Both the position numbers and the translations under genes were made by a program. Below, piece by piece: positions 40,836 to 53,931 of a stretch of 64,000 nt of DNA. Each line of letters starts with the position of its first letter. The first letter of the stretch is position 1. The stretch covers positions 1,344,030 to 1,408,029 of the forward strand of contig VXBA01003435.1 of assembly GCA_013399895.1 (NCBI GenBank), read 5' to 3'. The notes below the pieces were generated by a model. The model saw nothing but the letters and a program-made list of their open reading frames with translations. It searched no databases and was not told where the DNA came from. The stretch comes from Serilophus lunatus (Eukaryota; Chordata; Aves; Passeriformes; Eurylaimidae).

Positions 40836-43800
40836 CACCAGAGGTCTGTTCTCAGTAAGTCAGACACATTAGAAATCCTGACCAAACGAACCTAAATGCC
40901 GTATATATATGGCCTCCCAAAACTTGTAAAACCTAGGCAAAGACACCGACTTCCCTTTTGAAGGCTAGTTAATTTAGAAGGAAAATTCTCAGCTTATCAA
41001 AAGTACAAGTAAGACAGTTGTGTCACTGGTGCCCTTCTTTCTGCAAAGATGATTATTTGGACTTTTAAAGCTTCTTCAGAAAAATCAGTAGTTATGAGCA
41101 ACTACACTTGGGTGAATAAGAAGTTACCTTTTATCAAAAAAAAATTGACAGCTCATCATCTTCCCTCCCCCCGCCCCCACCAAATGCTGTTATATAAAAA
41201 CCAGCTTTCTAAGCCTACCAGCACCAGACATCAAGCTATTAATTAAAAAATATTTTTACTCCTAATGGTTGAAATTGCTTTTATTTTTTTCTCGCTCTAC
41301 AAAGGGCAATCATCTTTAGAGAGAGAGTGGGAGCATCCCCAATATGCAAGTTGCCCAGCAATTCTTATTAAGAAGATTTCAGTTGATTATATAAGTGTCA
41401 ACTTCTAAAAGATGGACTGAGGTTTTCTACTCCAAATTTCTGCTTTAACATTTAAAAAAACCCCAACATTCCATTGCTTCTAAAGAGACCAGGGTAGAAA
41501 ATAGACTGCCTTATCCATCTTGTGGATAGAAGTGGTGACCATCTTGTCAAAGAGCTCTAGCACAATCTTGCTTAGAGGTAAAAAAATTTTTTTGAAATTT
41601 AGCAGGATGCCATCTGTGAAAACCAGATCAACTGTGGCCAAGTTATGAACCTTTGAAAAATCACCTTTGCAGTACTCAGGCTACAAACAGCTACTACCAG
41701 AGGTTAAATCAAACTCTGCATTCAGATTCATCACCAGGTTGTGCTGCTCTCTGTCTTGAATATGCATGAAGTCTACAGTCTTCAGATTATCTGTTCATTT
41801 AAGAAAGGCTGTAAACTTATCAGAGTTAAAAAAACCACTATTCAGATCAACAGCATGCTACCAAGTTTGACAAACTGTTGTTTAATTTGTATGCCAGGAC
41901 AGGACAGAAGAGAAGTATGTTTTAATAAATGAATGTTTCCGTATTTCAACAGGTTGGAAAAGACTTTGTGATTCCTCTTTAAATATTTTTTAGCTTTTAA
42001 ATTATTTAAGAGGCTGTAATGTAGCAGAGTATTTTGGTGCAAAACAAAAATGATACACAGGAAAAAGTCTGGTTAACATGCAAGAGAAACTTAAGATTAA
42101 AAAAGGTACTAATACAAGAGGTGCTGTACAAAAGCCTCTGGAACTCATCTACATTACTCTACCTACAAAGTAACTCAGATACTCTATGTCCATGAAACAA
42201 GTCGTCTATACACAAACTGGTCTATAGACCTACTGCAAGTTATTGTTCTTCACATTCACAATTCTCAAACTAAATGATAGTTCTCCAAGTGACTATTTTA
42301 TTAACGCTCAGTTAGCTTACCTGTTGCTTTGTAATTCGCAGTAACATCAGCATGAAATTAAATATACGTGCCTATAGCAATACAAATTTCTCTGCATTTA
42401 ATGACTAAACTTACGGTTCATACGTTTAAAAGGACTTGTTCTTTCTGCAACATGAAATTCAAAGTCTTTTCACTTTGTGTGACAGCAATGGTCGTTTTTC
42501 ATTTACAGACACTTTTTGTCATGTCTGGGCCCTGCTGAGCTGAGAGGTTTTTGTGGATGATGCTGCTGGGTCCATACCTGACTGCTGCCAGACAGCCAAG
42601 GTAAAAACTGTCAACATAAACCAAATGGAATAAAAGACTTGTATTTAAAGTGTCAAGATAATACAACACTGAAAAAAATGGATTCCTGGAAGCAACCAAC
42701 GGCATCCAGCAGCAGGGCTGGCCTCTTCCAGGGAAGTTCCAGTGCTCAGTTTTGGCTGTCAGTCAAGTAAGACGCAAGCAAGTAGTGGGTGTAGCAGATA
42801 CAAATACCGGCAGGTTTCAGGCCATTGTCCTTGCTACACTTATCTCTGACTCTAAAAGAAGCAGCTTTGCTTCAGACAGACCTGTCACATCTTAGACCCC
42901 CAGGATTTGTTCCTGTGCTTATCTTTACAGGCAGAATTGCTTGAAAGGAGCAAACTGGGAAGAAATTAAAGGTTTCTGCAGTGTGAAGGAGAACTGTGCA
43001 CTTAATACAAACAGCCCACAGAAATTCCTAGTTTCCCAAGCTTGTGAATCAAGATTAGCAGCTAAATACGTAAAAGTAGAAGGATCAACAAATTCCAAGT
43101 CAGGTGAAAGAGCGCCCAATTCCAGTCTACAACTGCAGTCACTTTTGGACGTGAATTCAGGACTTAACTTCTGAAAGACAAGGTTGTAATGCAAGGGTTT
43201 CCACTTCCTATAGGAGGGAAAAAACAGATTTAACTAAAGGGCAAGATGTGTGGAGTTTTCTGAATGGCTACTGCTGGGACATTTTAATAAACCTTCTGCC
43301 TCCTGTTTGACAGCAAGAACCAGCTGTAAAAGTAAAGAAAATGTTATCACTGTATTTCAGAGGAGGCTATGCCATTTAGCTTCAATTTTAAGGTATCTTC
43401 TCTTCCTTACGTATAGATTATACAAAGGATTAATTCAGATTCATAAAAGAGATCAATAAAATGGTATTGAAAAACTCTCTCATGTTCTCTGCATCCTTTA
43501 AAGTCCCTATCACATATCACACACATGACTATGCTGGCAGATGACCCAGCCTGTGTGATGGTGAAATCCTGTGGATTTCTCATGGAACTCTGCAAAAAGA
43601 CAAACTTTAAAAACGTTTTTCCTCAATCTTCCTCTTCCCAACTTACTCCTTTTCCTGGTCAACACACAAAAATCCCAACAAATTGCTAGTTTCTGCAAAT
43701 AAACTCAGAAATGTGTTTTAGAATCTGCAACACAAAATCAAAGTGAAGCATAAGAAAAAGGATGTCAGACAGAGAAAATCTTTTAACGGCTAAAGTAAAG

Positions 43801-44160
43801 AGGGGAAAAGACACCTGGTTTTGAAAATATATTTGTTATGAAATACCAGTATACACGTTTTCAGCTAATTCTATGTCAAAGGACAAACTCAGCATTTCTA
43901 CTTTCAGTTTGTCTGCAGCAAATATACCTATAAAAGCTAACAGGTCCAAACCTGGTATGAGGTGTTCGAACAATATTTCCCAACATACCATAAAACCTCA
44001 CAGGCTTTTTGTATCTACTTTTCTCTAGTAGAGCACAAGATTGCCTCTCAATCAAGCGGCCCACCTGAGCTCTCAGTTTTCCTGCAACATAATGCTGCAA
44101 AAAGCTTAAACATCTATTAAAATTAGTTTTAATACGAAGTCTTACTGGCTGCTGGGGGTT

Positions 44161-44233
44161 TTCTTTTTTTTTTTTTTTTTTTGTGGGGGGGGGGGGGTGT
44201 TGGTTTNTTTTTTTTTTTTTTGAGGGGGGGGAG
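44161..44233. repeat. Poly-T / poly-G tract with one ambiguous base
   Basis: A run of about 19 T, then TG and about 13 G, then a short spacer with an N at 44207, then about 14 T and 8 G. It looks like a homopolymer region at the limit of sequencing accuracy, possibly with a duplicated T-G unit. The lengths should be treated as unreliable. The 171-codon minus frame that crosses it contains an undefined residue and is not a gene. Confidence 0.9.
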
Positions 44234-45418
44234 TGGGTGAGCAGCAGTTTTATTATTATATAAATATTGAAATTAGGACGAAGGGTGTTTAGATTAACAG
44301 ATAAAGCAATTAGCATATCACTTTTTCTGTAATCAATATTGTTAAAATACAGTATCACTGCAGGTAAGAAGCAAGGCCAGTCTATTTTCAACTAGTCTAT
44401 ACTGGCTTCAGTTGGATTAAAAAATAAAGTCCAATCAAATCAATGTTTTCAAAAGCTGTGCCTGAGTGCCCTCAATAAGTCCATGATATGTGAGACTTCC
44501 CTCAGAATTCTTCTACAGGCTCAATATTACCCAAAAAATTCAAAAAATCATGCACAATCTCAGATGGTGAAAGATTTTGTCCTCTGAAATATTTTTATGC
44601 AGTTCTGGACCTGCTTCTGTGATTTTAATATTGATTTGTATATGTATGACTGTTTAAGTGGCAAAAGATATCACACTAGTTACTTGTACTCATTAATTAC
44701 ACTTATTATATATTGATTTGTAAAACACGGTTATCATAAAACTATTAAACCTAAATCAGAATTTAGAGTCAAGATTACATTATCTAATTAAATTGATTAA
44801 AAAAATAATTCTAAGTTGCCCAAAACAAAACTGAAAACTATACAGTTTTAAAATGCAGACTTTTTTCTAATCAACCATTGGATGGACACTTTGGCAGTTT
44901 CCAAATTAATCAAAGCTGAGACTTTTATAAGGCCTGTCCTTACATTAAAGCTTTGAAAACATATTAAGTACAGTTTTGAGAAATTCAGCACTGAATTGAA
45001 ACATCTCCCACAATTGATTTTATTCAGGGACTTCCAACAGCAACTCCACCCAGTAAAACCTACAATAAGTGACATGAAAATAAACAGGAAAGGAAGCACA
45101 TACAGTATTCAAGCTAATCATCATGTATGCAATAGGAATAGCTAGCAATTTTTATTAAATGCACTCCACTCAGTATATGTACCTAGATGAAACTTTCATT
45201 GTACTTTGCCAACACTGTCAATGGTAAGACAATTGAAGAATTACATATATGCCATGCATTAGTGAGAAAGTCTCTAGGAAGAAACAGTTTATTTAATACC
45301 ATGATGTGCAGATGTGTAATGCAACTTCAGTCAATGACTGCTTTCCTCTGAATCATCTTTTATATTTGACTGCTTTTAACCTTTTAGAGAAGCTTTAAGT
45401 AGTTAAAATCCTTTTACA

Positions 45419-46852
45419 CACAGAATTACACACAGAATTAACAAGATTGGAAAAGAATGTAGAGATCAAGTCCAACCTTTTACCTAACTTAACAACCTAT
45501 CCAACGCCAATCCATCATCTCAACCATCTAAACTGTCTAAACCTTCTAAACCATCTAAATCATGTCACTAAGTTCACCATCCAACCTATCCTTAAACACA
45601 TCCAGGGACAGTGACTCCACCATCTCCCTGGGAAGTCCATTTCTCCTAATATCCAACCTAAACCTCCCCCGATGCAACCTAAGACTGTGTCCTCTTTTTC
45701 TGTCACTGGGAGCCTGAGAGAAGAGACCGACCCCCACCTGAATACAACCTCCTTTCAGGTAGTTATGGACAGTGATAAGGTCACCCCTGAGCCTCCTCTT
45801 CTCCAGGCTGAACAATCCCAGCTCCCTCAACCTCTCCTCACAGGGCTTGTACTCCAGCCCCTTCACCATCCTCGTTGCCCTTCTCTGGACACATTCCAGC
45901 AACTCAGTATCTTTCTTAAACTGAGGGGCCCAGAACTGGACACAGTACTCAAGGTGGGGCTTAACCAGTGCCAAGTACAAAGGAAGGATAACTTCCCTGG
46001 TCCTACTGGCAACACTATTCTTGATGCAGGCCAGGATGCCATTGGCCTTCTTGGCTGCCTGGGCACACTGCTGGCTCATGTTAAGTTTTCTATCAACCAG
46101 CACACCCAAGTCCCTCTCTACCTGGCCATTCTCCAGCCACACCGTCCCCAGCCTATAATTCTGCATGGGGTTATTGTGGCACTTAAGATTTATTAAGCCT
46201 CATGCTATTGGACTCAGCCCATCTTTCCAGCCTATCAAGGCCTCTCTGCAGAGCCCTCCTATAACAGATCAACGCTCATTCCAAACTTAGTGTCATCTGC
46301 AAACTTACTAATAATGGATTCCATCCCCTCATCCAGATCATCAATAAAGATATTGAACAAAACCAACCCCAACACTGAACCCTGGGGGACCCCACTGGTG
46401 ACCAGCTTCCAACTGGACATGACACTGTTCACCACCACCCTCTGAGCTCAGCCATCCAGCCAATCCTTAACCCAGGACAGAGTAAACCTGTCTAAGCCAC
46501 AATCCACCAGTTTCACCAGGAGTTTACTATGGGAGACAGTATCAAAGGCTTTGCTAAAATCTAGGTACACTACATCCACAGGTTCCCCTCCATCGATCAG
46601 ACAAGTTACCTGATCATAAAAGGAGACTAGGTTGGTTAAGCAGGATCTTGCCCTCTTGAATCCATGCTGACTAGATCTCATCTCTATTATCCTGTAGATG
46701 CAGCATAATTTCCCTTAAAATGATTCGCTCATAATTTTCCTTGGTACAGAGGTCAGGTTGACAGGTCTGTAATTCCCTGGATCCTCCTTCTCGCCCTTGT
46801 TATAGATAAGTGCCACATTAGCCAACTTCCAATCATCTGGAACTTCTCCAGT
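45419..46852 (-). mobile_element. CR1 LINE, 5'-truncated 1.4-kb copy with reverse-transcriptase remnants
   Basis: This is the largest LINE piece in the window, on the minus strand. One frame (46681-46448) carries the reverse-transcriptase palm motif DVVYLDFSKAFDTVSH. The catalytic FADD motif follows at 46303-46292 in another frame. A 203-codon frame (46166-45555) carries the rest of the domain and C-terminus (GVLVDRKLNMSQQCAQAAKK, LVKPHLEYCVQFWAPQFKKD, RGDLITVHNYLKGG). The frame changes between them, so it is inactive. Its C-terminus lacks 11 codons (33 bp) that the copy at 1750-2068 keeps (KKFFTQRVICHW region). The 3' tail ends in an ACACAGAATT repeat at 45419-45440. The break at the 5' side is near 46852, inside the reverse-transcriptase domain. 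Confidence 0.95.
45490..45580. repeat. Imperfect CTAAACC-type tandem in a CR1 tail
   Basis: Inside the 3' untranslated tail of the CR1 copy, the plus strand repeats CCATCTAAA / CTGTCTAAA / CCTTCTAAA / CCATCTAAA in 9-base steps (about 45525-45560). The standard CR1 tail does not contain such an array, so it is a local expansion in this copy. Confidence 0.7.
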
Positions 46853-48754
46853 AAGCCAACTTATTAACAGCAAACTTGATTAACATTGCCGGGCAACCAC
46901 AGGTAACATGATTATGTCCCAAATGGCAGAGAAGAATCCAATCTTTACAAAGAGCTTTATGGAGTTGTCCATATACAACATACATCTTCTACTTAGTATT
47001 ACCATTACTGAGGAAAATTGAAAAATAAATTATAATTTCAAAATTTATCCTAGACCAAAATAAATGCAGTCTTCAATATTTTATTGCATATTTTTGTCTA
47101 CAGGCTCAAACTGATATTTTGTGACCAGGACACTTAGAAAAGTAATGCAAATGTCTTTGCACATTTAAAAATGAAGTTTTTGTTGGTATATCTGGATTTC
47201 AAGAGGCCTCAAGAGCACGAGTTGAGGAGATTAGGGCTTCCCAAACAAGATTTTCACTAATTTATAGGCATGGTCCTTTTCATAACACAGTCATATAATT
47301 GCTCTGCATCAATTGCCCAAATAAAACATTTCTTCCTTTTTACTTTATAGCACTGAACTGAAATTAAAATTGGCATTCTCATAACCTAAATTCCAAGAGC
47401 TAAGATCTGTTTCTTCTCTTCAACAAATCTTGACAAGTGGTATGTAAACAAATAAATAGAATTCAATAATGCACACAAATCACCTTTGAGCTTAGGTATT
47501 TGGATAACATTTGAAGAAAGTCTTCTAATTCCTCATATTTACAAAAGAAATCACTACCTCCATACTGATTCTGCTACTAGTTTTTCCTCTAACTTAATGC
47601 AAAGATAAAAGCTGAAGCCTTATTTGGTTCATAGAAGCTGTTAATTATGCAATGTGAGGTTCCAGTAAAAAAGATAATCTGACCTAGATACAGATATTAT
47701 AAATATTTATTTATTCACAGAAGTCTGTTTAGGCAACAAGGAGAGAAAAATCAGACAGCATGTACTTAGACACTTAATGGTTTGCTTTTAGCTAGAATTT
47801 CTGTAAGTGTTACAGACTCTTTTCATAGTCTTGGGATCATTATATTACTTGGACCGTACTACCAGCTAATTCTGAAAGGGGCAAGAAATCCAAATAAAAA
47901 CAAATTTTAAAAAGAAAATTCTAATTCTAAACTCCTCCTGAAGTTTATTTTATTTGCTATGTGCATGGGTTTTCAGTTCATGTTGCTTTTGATACACTGT
48001 CCCAAGCTTGACCATAAATGCTATGATCATGGTACTCTTCTGACCTTTTTCACAATGAAGAGAATAAATTAAAGATATATCAATTCTATGCACTGTATAA
48101 GCATAGACATATATATACACACTGATTGGAATATTGACCAAGAACAGTTTCACTTCATTGACATCCCTTTCTGCAACAACAGGCTCTTCAATCTTTAGTT
48201 TCCTTGAATTTTCACTTGAAATTGTTTTTTTGTAGAGGCTCTACTCTACAAAGCTGAGCCCCAGTACTGCAAACCATGCCTCCTCCAGTTCTGGTTTTAG
48301 CTGTAGCCCAAATTGTCTTCATAATTCAGCTACAACTCCCTTGTTGCACAAACAGTTGCACCTACTCCAATAGATACAAAAGGAATTTATTTGGAATCTA
48401 CGCATCCTTCTAGTTGTACATATCTAATGACTGCTGTGGACAGTGAAAATAGTGTACATGCAACCCTTTGCACAATTCTTTCCTGTTTGTTGTCAAAGAG
48501 TGGGTCATATCCCACAGCACTTATTCTGACACATGCTTAGAAGTAAAATGGCTGTTGATTTCCTGAGCACTATATTCACACCCTCATCACACCCCATGAC
48601 AAAAGGTTCTGGAAGTTCTCCAAAAGCCATATACAGAAGCATTGCAGCCATTTTCAATCTCCTGCAAACTTCCCTGAGTGTCCAAGTATCTAATGGTGGG
48701 GCATTTTTTGAGTGAAGGTACACAATTCACCTTGGCCACTACCTTCATAACTCT

Positions 48755-49330
48755 TTAAATCTCAACCATTCTTCTCTCCATCAGCCTTCTCATCTCTGAT
48801 TGAAGAGCTTCAGCCCTTTCAGTCTCTCTGCAAAAGGCCACTGTTACATGATCTTCAGTGCATCCCTCTAGTCCTCACTGACCTCACCTATATCCCTCAG
48901 AGGGAGAGACCAAAGCTGCACACAATACTTAATATAAGGTTACATACAGCAGTAAAACAGCGCTACTGTTGTACAAAGAATTAATGATTTCATTGCAGGG
49001 AACCTTAAGTGTCTTTTGAGTTGTAACTGCTCATGCTCAGTTCAGCATCCTGTGGATGTGCACTGTTTTATTTCTCCTCTGATGTACCACCTTACACTTA
49101 GCTACGCTAAAGCTGCATAACATCACATCTGTAACACTTCTGCCCATGCAGTTTTGTGAGGTCCTCCTGGAGTTCCTGGCAACTCAAGCAACACTAGAGT
49201 AGCCAAAACAGCTTCCTGTCATCATTTGTATCAGTCAGAGATTTCCCTTACACTGCCTTCTCCAGGATATATATGATGAATAAATGTGCAAGACTTCTCC
49301 TAAACAGAGTGAAACAGATAGAAACAACAC
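48755..49330 (-). mobile_element. Ancient CR1 LINE segment
   Basis: The plus strand shows, in the right order, diverged antisense CR1 coding segments: AAGAGCTTCAGCCCTTTCAG, GACCAAAGCTGCACACAATA, ATCCTGTGGATGTGCACTGT, CCACCTTACACTTAGCTACG, CAGTTTTGTGAGGTCCTCCT and GATATATATGATGAATAAAT. These correspond to the CR1 reverse-transcriptase C-terminal coding part. The reading frames are destroyed, and it is more diverged than the copy 2 kb away, so the two are separate insertions of very different age. Confidence 0.75.
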
Positions 49331-50941
49331 TTAAACTATCTAGGAACCAACCAAAAGGAAAACAAATTTTTCCACAAAACCTCCTTAAAAAAAAAAAAAG
49401 CAAAACTGTATGATAAAAATATCACTATCTGAACCTGCTGGACAGAAAACTCAAGGAAAGTACATTGTGTTGAGACAGTAGGAAGGAGAAAAAAATTGCA
49501 GGCTCTTACTATCTAGAGTATTTTCCACAGATAAATTCAGGATATGGCTGCAAAGCATCATTTTTTACTAACAGAAATGGAAAAATTAAGATCTGTAATA
49601 TACCATCCTGTAAACATATTTTATCTAACTATCTCAGTTTTCCTATCTGCCTACTGGAGTTCAGGAATACTGTCAAGACAGATTCCTCACACTCATCACA
49701 GCACTGTCTTTCATACTGCAAAGGTCAAACTCTTCAGTTGTTGCTAACTATGAAAATGCCTTCCACCCCAACTTTGCCAACACAAAATTATGAAATACCC
49801 ACACACAAAGTAACTTTACTCTTTCCCCCCATCCCCACTTTGTCTTGTTATTTGTATGATTGTTCTCCCTACAGTTAGACAGGGAAAAAAGCTTCAGAGC
49901 TATTCATAGAGCCCGTTGAACCATTCAAATAAAATATCTTTTAAGTCAGAAATGTGGGGTCCCTAGGTAATCAACAGAGAGACAGAGAAGCCTCCAGAGT
50001 TATTTAAAGCACTTAAGCAGTTATCTATACGCCTACCATGAATACTATGGAAGTCCCAACTGCACTGGTAATCTCTGGTGAGTAAGATGATCAAAGAAAG
50101 GGGCATTCTTATTCTCTCTCTCACCTTCCCCCGGATGCTGCTGAAATAGATACTGGCTGTCACCTTCAATACAACTTGGTTTCAGGTTCTGCCTAGGGAA
50201 TACCCTCCCACACCCACCCTAAGCAGGAAATGATGGGCCTTAAATGAGTTATGACTCATGTCCCGATCCTCCTTAGAAAAAGTCTTCCACCCTCCTCCTC
50301 TCCCATCACCTGCACAGAGATCACCATAGCCAAGACAACCAATAGATGAGCTAGAAAACCTTCTTGGTAGATACACAATAATGTCCTAAAGGTGCTCTAT
50401 TTTCTTGAAGTCATCCTTTCTTCAAAGGGAAATCCCCTCACTTTTTGCTTGCTCTCCTCACTCTCCAAAATCATCATGCAGAATGTTTTCTTGCCTTATT
50501 AATCACTGGCAAGATCTTCTATGGAGTGTTGAAACCCAAGGACATACATGCAAATTAGGGCAACAATTGTTAGTGAGCACTGTATTAAGTGAGCAAAAGC
50601 ACCTTGAATGTCATGTCAGTATTTTTCCGTAGAACGACTCAATTAGACAGGATTCAGGCTGACAAACATTTGAAAATAACATGTGGAGAAGCTAATAGAA
50701 AAGGAATTTCATTTTCTGCCTTTCTGTTCAATTCTACAGCATCAGTTGGAGAATGTCCTGTATTGCCACCTGTTTCTAGAAGTCAGTTGTATTAGTGATG
50801 TGTAGATATCTATCCATAAATATAAAAATCCTAAATAGTTCAGTAAAGACTGAAAAACAGATTTAATCCAGAAGTTAATGTATAAGAAGGAAAGCTTCAT
50901 CTACAGATTTGTGTTGTACCATGAAAATTTGACTTCCTTAT

Positions 50942-52009
50942 TGTATTGGTTTCTCTGTGGCCAGGTTTTGGTAGCAGCAGGGGGGTTGAGGGGGAGGCTT
51001 CTTCGAGAAGCTGCTGGAAGTTTGCAGTTGAAGGAACGCCTCTGTAAGAAGGAAAGGAAAAAAAATGTAGGGGAGAGGAAGATGGCTGCCAGAGAGGAGC
51101 AGAGTGAGAACTTGTGAACAACAATGCAGACACCAAGGTCAGTGCAGAAGGAGGAGGAGGAGATGCTCCTGGCACCGGAGCTGAGATCCAGCTGCAGCCC
51201 ATGGGGAAGACCATGGTGAAGAAGCTGTGCCCCTGCAGCCCATGGAGGACCACAGGAGTGCAGAGATCCACCTGTAGCCCGTGGAGGAGCCCACGATGGA
51301 GCAGGTGGATGTCGGAGGAAGGCTGTGGCCCGTGGAGGAGCCCATGCTGGAGCTGGGTCCTGGCAGGGGATTGTAGCCCGTGGGGAGAGGAGCCCACGCT
51401 GGAGCAGGATTCTCCTGTTAGGACTTGTGGCCCGTGGGGCCCACGCTGGAGCAGCCTGTACCTGAAGGACTGCACCCTGTGGAATGTGACCCATGTGGCA
51501 GCAGTGTCTGAAGGGCTGCTGCCCATGGGATGGACTCTTGCCGGAGCAGTTTGTGAGAGGGACTATCTTCTGTGAGAGACTCACACTGGAGCAGTTTGTG
51601 AAGAGCTGTCTCCCATAGGATGGGATCCCAAGGAATGCAGTTGGAAGGACTCTTTTCCCTAAGCAGCGGCTGGAAACAGCAGCTGACCATAACAACCCCC
51701 TTCTCCACCTTGTCTTTTCCCTGGGCTGCTGCGTGAGAGAAGGTTGGATGTAAGAAGGTGGGGATGGGGGAGAAAAGGTGTCTCTTATTGTCTCTCACTC
51801 TTAAGCTCTGATCTTGTTAGTAATAAACTTAACTATTATTCCCACATGGAGTCTTATTTTGCCTGTGACGGTGATTAGCAAAGAATCTGTTATAGTCCTT
51901 AACTAACGAAACCCTTTATTATACTCTCTTTCTTCTATTGCTGGCCGAGGGGGAGTGAGAGAGTGGCTGTAGTGAGCCCCTGGCATCCAGCCCGGGTTAA
52001 ACCACTACA
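50942..52009 (+). mobile_element. Solo LTR, ERVL-like (copy A), 1,068 bp, TSD CTTAT
   Basis: A complete solo LTR in plus orientation, beginning TGTATTGG and ending CCACTACA, a near-perfect inverted terminal pair. Exact CTTAT duplications flank it (50937-50941 and 52010-52014). The poly(A) signal AATAAA is at 51822-51827. The middle holds four imperfect units that start with GTRGCCCGTGG at 51274, 51325, 51373 and 51427 (period about 48-54 bases). Overlapping frames of 153 codons (plus) and 209 and 264 codons (minus) result from this GC-rich array and have no domain. It is antisense to CADPS2. No internal retroviral gene remains, so recombination between the two LTRs removed the provirus body. 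Confidence 0.93.
51274..51455 (+). repeat. Internal tandem array of the LTR (four units of about 50 bp)
   Basis: Units share the core GTRGCCCGTGG followed by GGAGCCCACGCTGGAGCAGG or variants. The array is also present in the LTR at 37391-38463 but absent from the one at 56360-57180, which explains most of the 250-bp length difference between copies. Confidence 0.85.
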
Positions 52010-53931
52010 CTTATCTATGAAGGATTTAATCTATAGAGCAAAATCTAAAAGGAAACAGTTCATGGCTCTTCAGTCCAACAACCCAGTTTAAAATCCTCCA
52101 TGTTAGGTTATCAATCCGGTCCACAAACATGTCTACGCTTCCTTGTCAGGTTGGATGTATCACCCTGGGCCATCTTTGTTGTCAGAATCTTGCATTCACC
52201 TTTGATCTCCTCAAGGTCATGTCCCTGGTGTTCACACAGACAAGCATCAAGGGGCAGTAGCTGGAAGCCCAGAAGGGCATAAGGAATCTCTGTAACATCA
52301 CAGATCCAGGCAGAACACAGTATAAAGGTCACACATTACAGGCTAGAAGCAAGTATAAAGGTCTGGCTAGCAGATCGGTGCTTTTGTCCTGAACAGGATG
52401 GAGTTAACAAACAACACTTTTCGCTTCATCCTTTTTCTGGTCCCAGTCTCATGACCTGAAGTATCCACTATGCAGTTTTCCCATAATAAAACTCATCTAT
52501 TTCTGCAGCCAGGGTTTGGAACCAGTTTTCCAGATGAACAATTGCAGAAAGACAGGGATCCATTCTCCCGCTGCTAGAAGTTACAAGCTTCCAGCTTCTA
52601 TCTTCCTGGAAACACGGAAACTGCTAACATTAAACAGGCGTGAGAACACTAGTTTCAGAAAGTCTGCAATCCACCTGGAAAACAAAGTAGTTGCTCCAAT
52701 AAGGTAAAATTGGAATACTATTCAGATAAGCTTCCCTGGGGAGTAATAGGTGTTTCAGGCAAGATTCTTCTGTCTCTAGTCTCCTGAGAAAAGACACAGT
52801 ATAGGGAGAAGACATGATTTTATAGTAGTCCTAGAAATAAAATGAAGCTTCTCCAGAAATTGTGTATAACTTTGCAGGCCCTCTCAGGCATTGCTCAGTA
52901 CTATTTTCCCTCATTTACAGGCAGTCCTACTGGTCTCACATTAAAAAAGCTTGGCACTGCATGATCAGTCAGGAAAACAGGTTATTCAGAGGTGATAGAG
53001 GGAGTGACTCTTTCCTTACTTCATTTACCAAGGGGTATTTCTCCTACTACAACCCCAGAGTGCTTACCATACAACAGCTCCTTCCAACATCAGCTAGAAG
53101 TCAACATTTCTACTAAATATGTAGCCTATATTTCAGATTTTTCCTGTTTAAGGCTAAAATAACTGGAAGTCAATTTATTTACACATTATCTTAAGAAACA
53201 GATTTCCATAGAGAACACAGAGTACAGATGAATCCTATTTTTATTCTCCTCTTACTTTTTCCCAGTAGGCTGTAAACTTGTAGACTTTTAGAGGGTGACA
53301 ATTGTTTTTTCTTATCTGTAGTTGTGATACTGAGCAAAAAGTTTATTTCCATTGGCCTAAGAATTTGTCATGCCTGTAGCAGAAAACTAAAAAGAAAATA
53401 ATCTACCCACAGAAGACCTAGAGAGAAAGAAATTAGCACTTCCTTGTAAAAGTGCTGGAAGTTTAAAATGATGACCACCTAATCAGAAATCAGACAGCCT
53501 CAGCACGGACACCACATTGAATCTGAACAATTATTTTTGAGGCTTGCAATATAAAAAGTATGGAAATAAATGAAAGGCCAAGGAGCGCCTCCATGCATTA
53601 TGGGATTATTCTTTTGAGAATCAATCCTCTTTTAGGGTGAAAGGGTATCAGGGGTAGACAGCCTGAAAACTTGGAGATCGAGAGGTTAGACATCCTTGAG
53701 ATTAGGTCAGCCTTAGCAGAGGAGAGAGCTGGAAAGGTGACCTGAGAGTTCTCTCATTTTCAGGACAGGCACAAAAATACCTTCCAAGAGGAAAAAAAAA
53801 GCTAAACACAGAAGTTATACCTTATTCAAAGACAGCTGCAGAGTTCTCAGCCACTTTACATAAAAAATTACTCTTGCATAGAACAATCTATTCTCCATTA
53901 TGGATGTGGTATGGCATTTCTGTTTAAAATA

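Noticed and set aside
41945..41985. CR1-tail-like words (CAACAGGTTGGAAAAGACTT)
   Set aside because: Only about 20 bases fit and no further CR1 segment follows on either side.
43876..44391. 171-codon minus frame with Lys/Pro run
   Set aside because: It runs through the poly-T/poly-G tract and an undefined base, so the openness is an artefact of low complexity.
45672..46196. 174-codon plus-strand frame
   Set aside because: It is the antisense of the CR1 reverse-transcriptase C-terminus, whose minus frame has clear homology.
50901..51695. 264-codon minus frame, with overlapping 209-codon minus and 153-codon plus frames
   Set aside because: They lie wholly within the solo LTR at 50942-52009 and over its GC-rich tandem array. 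The composition is Ser/Pro/His/Trp-rich with no domain, and the copy at 56360-57180 lacks most of it.
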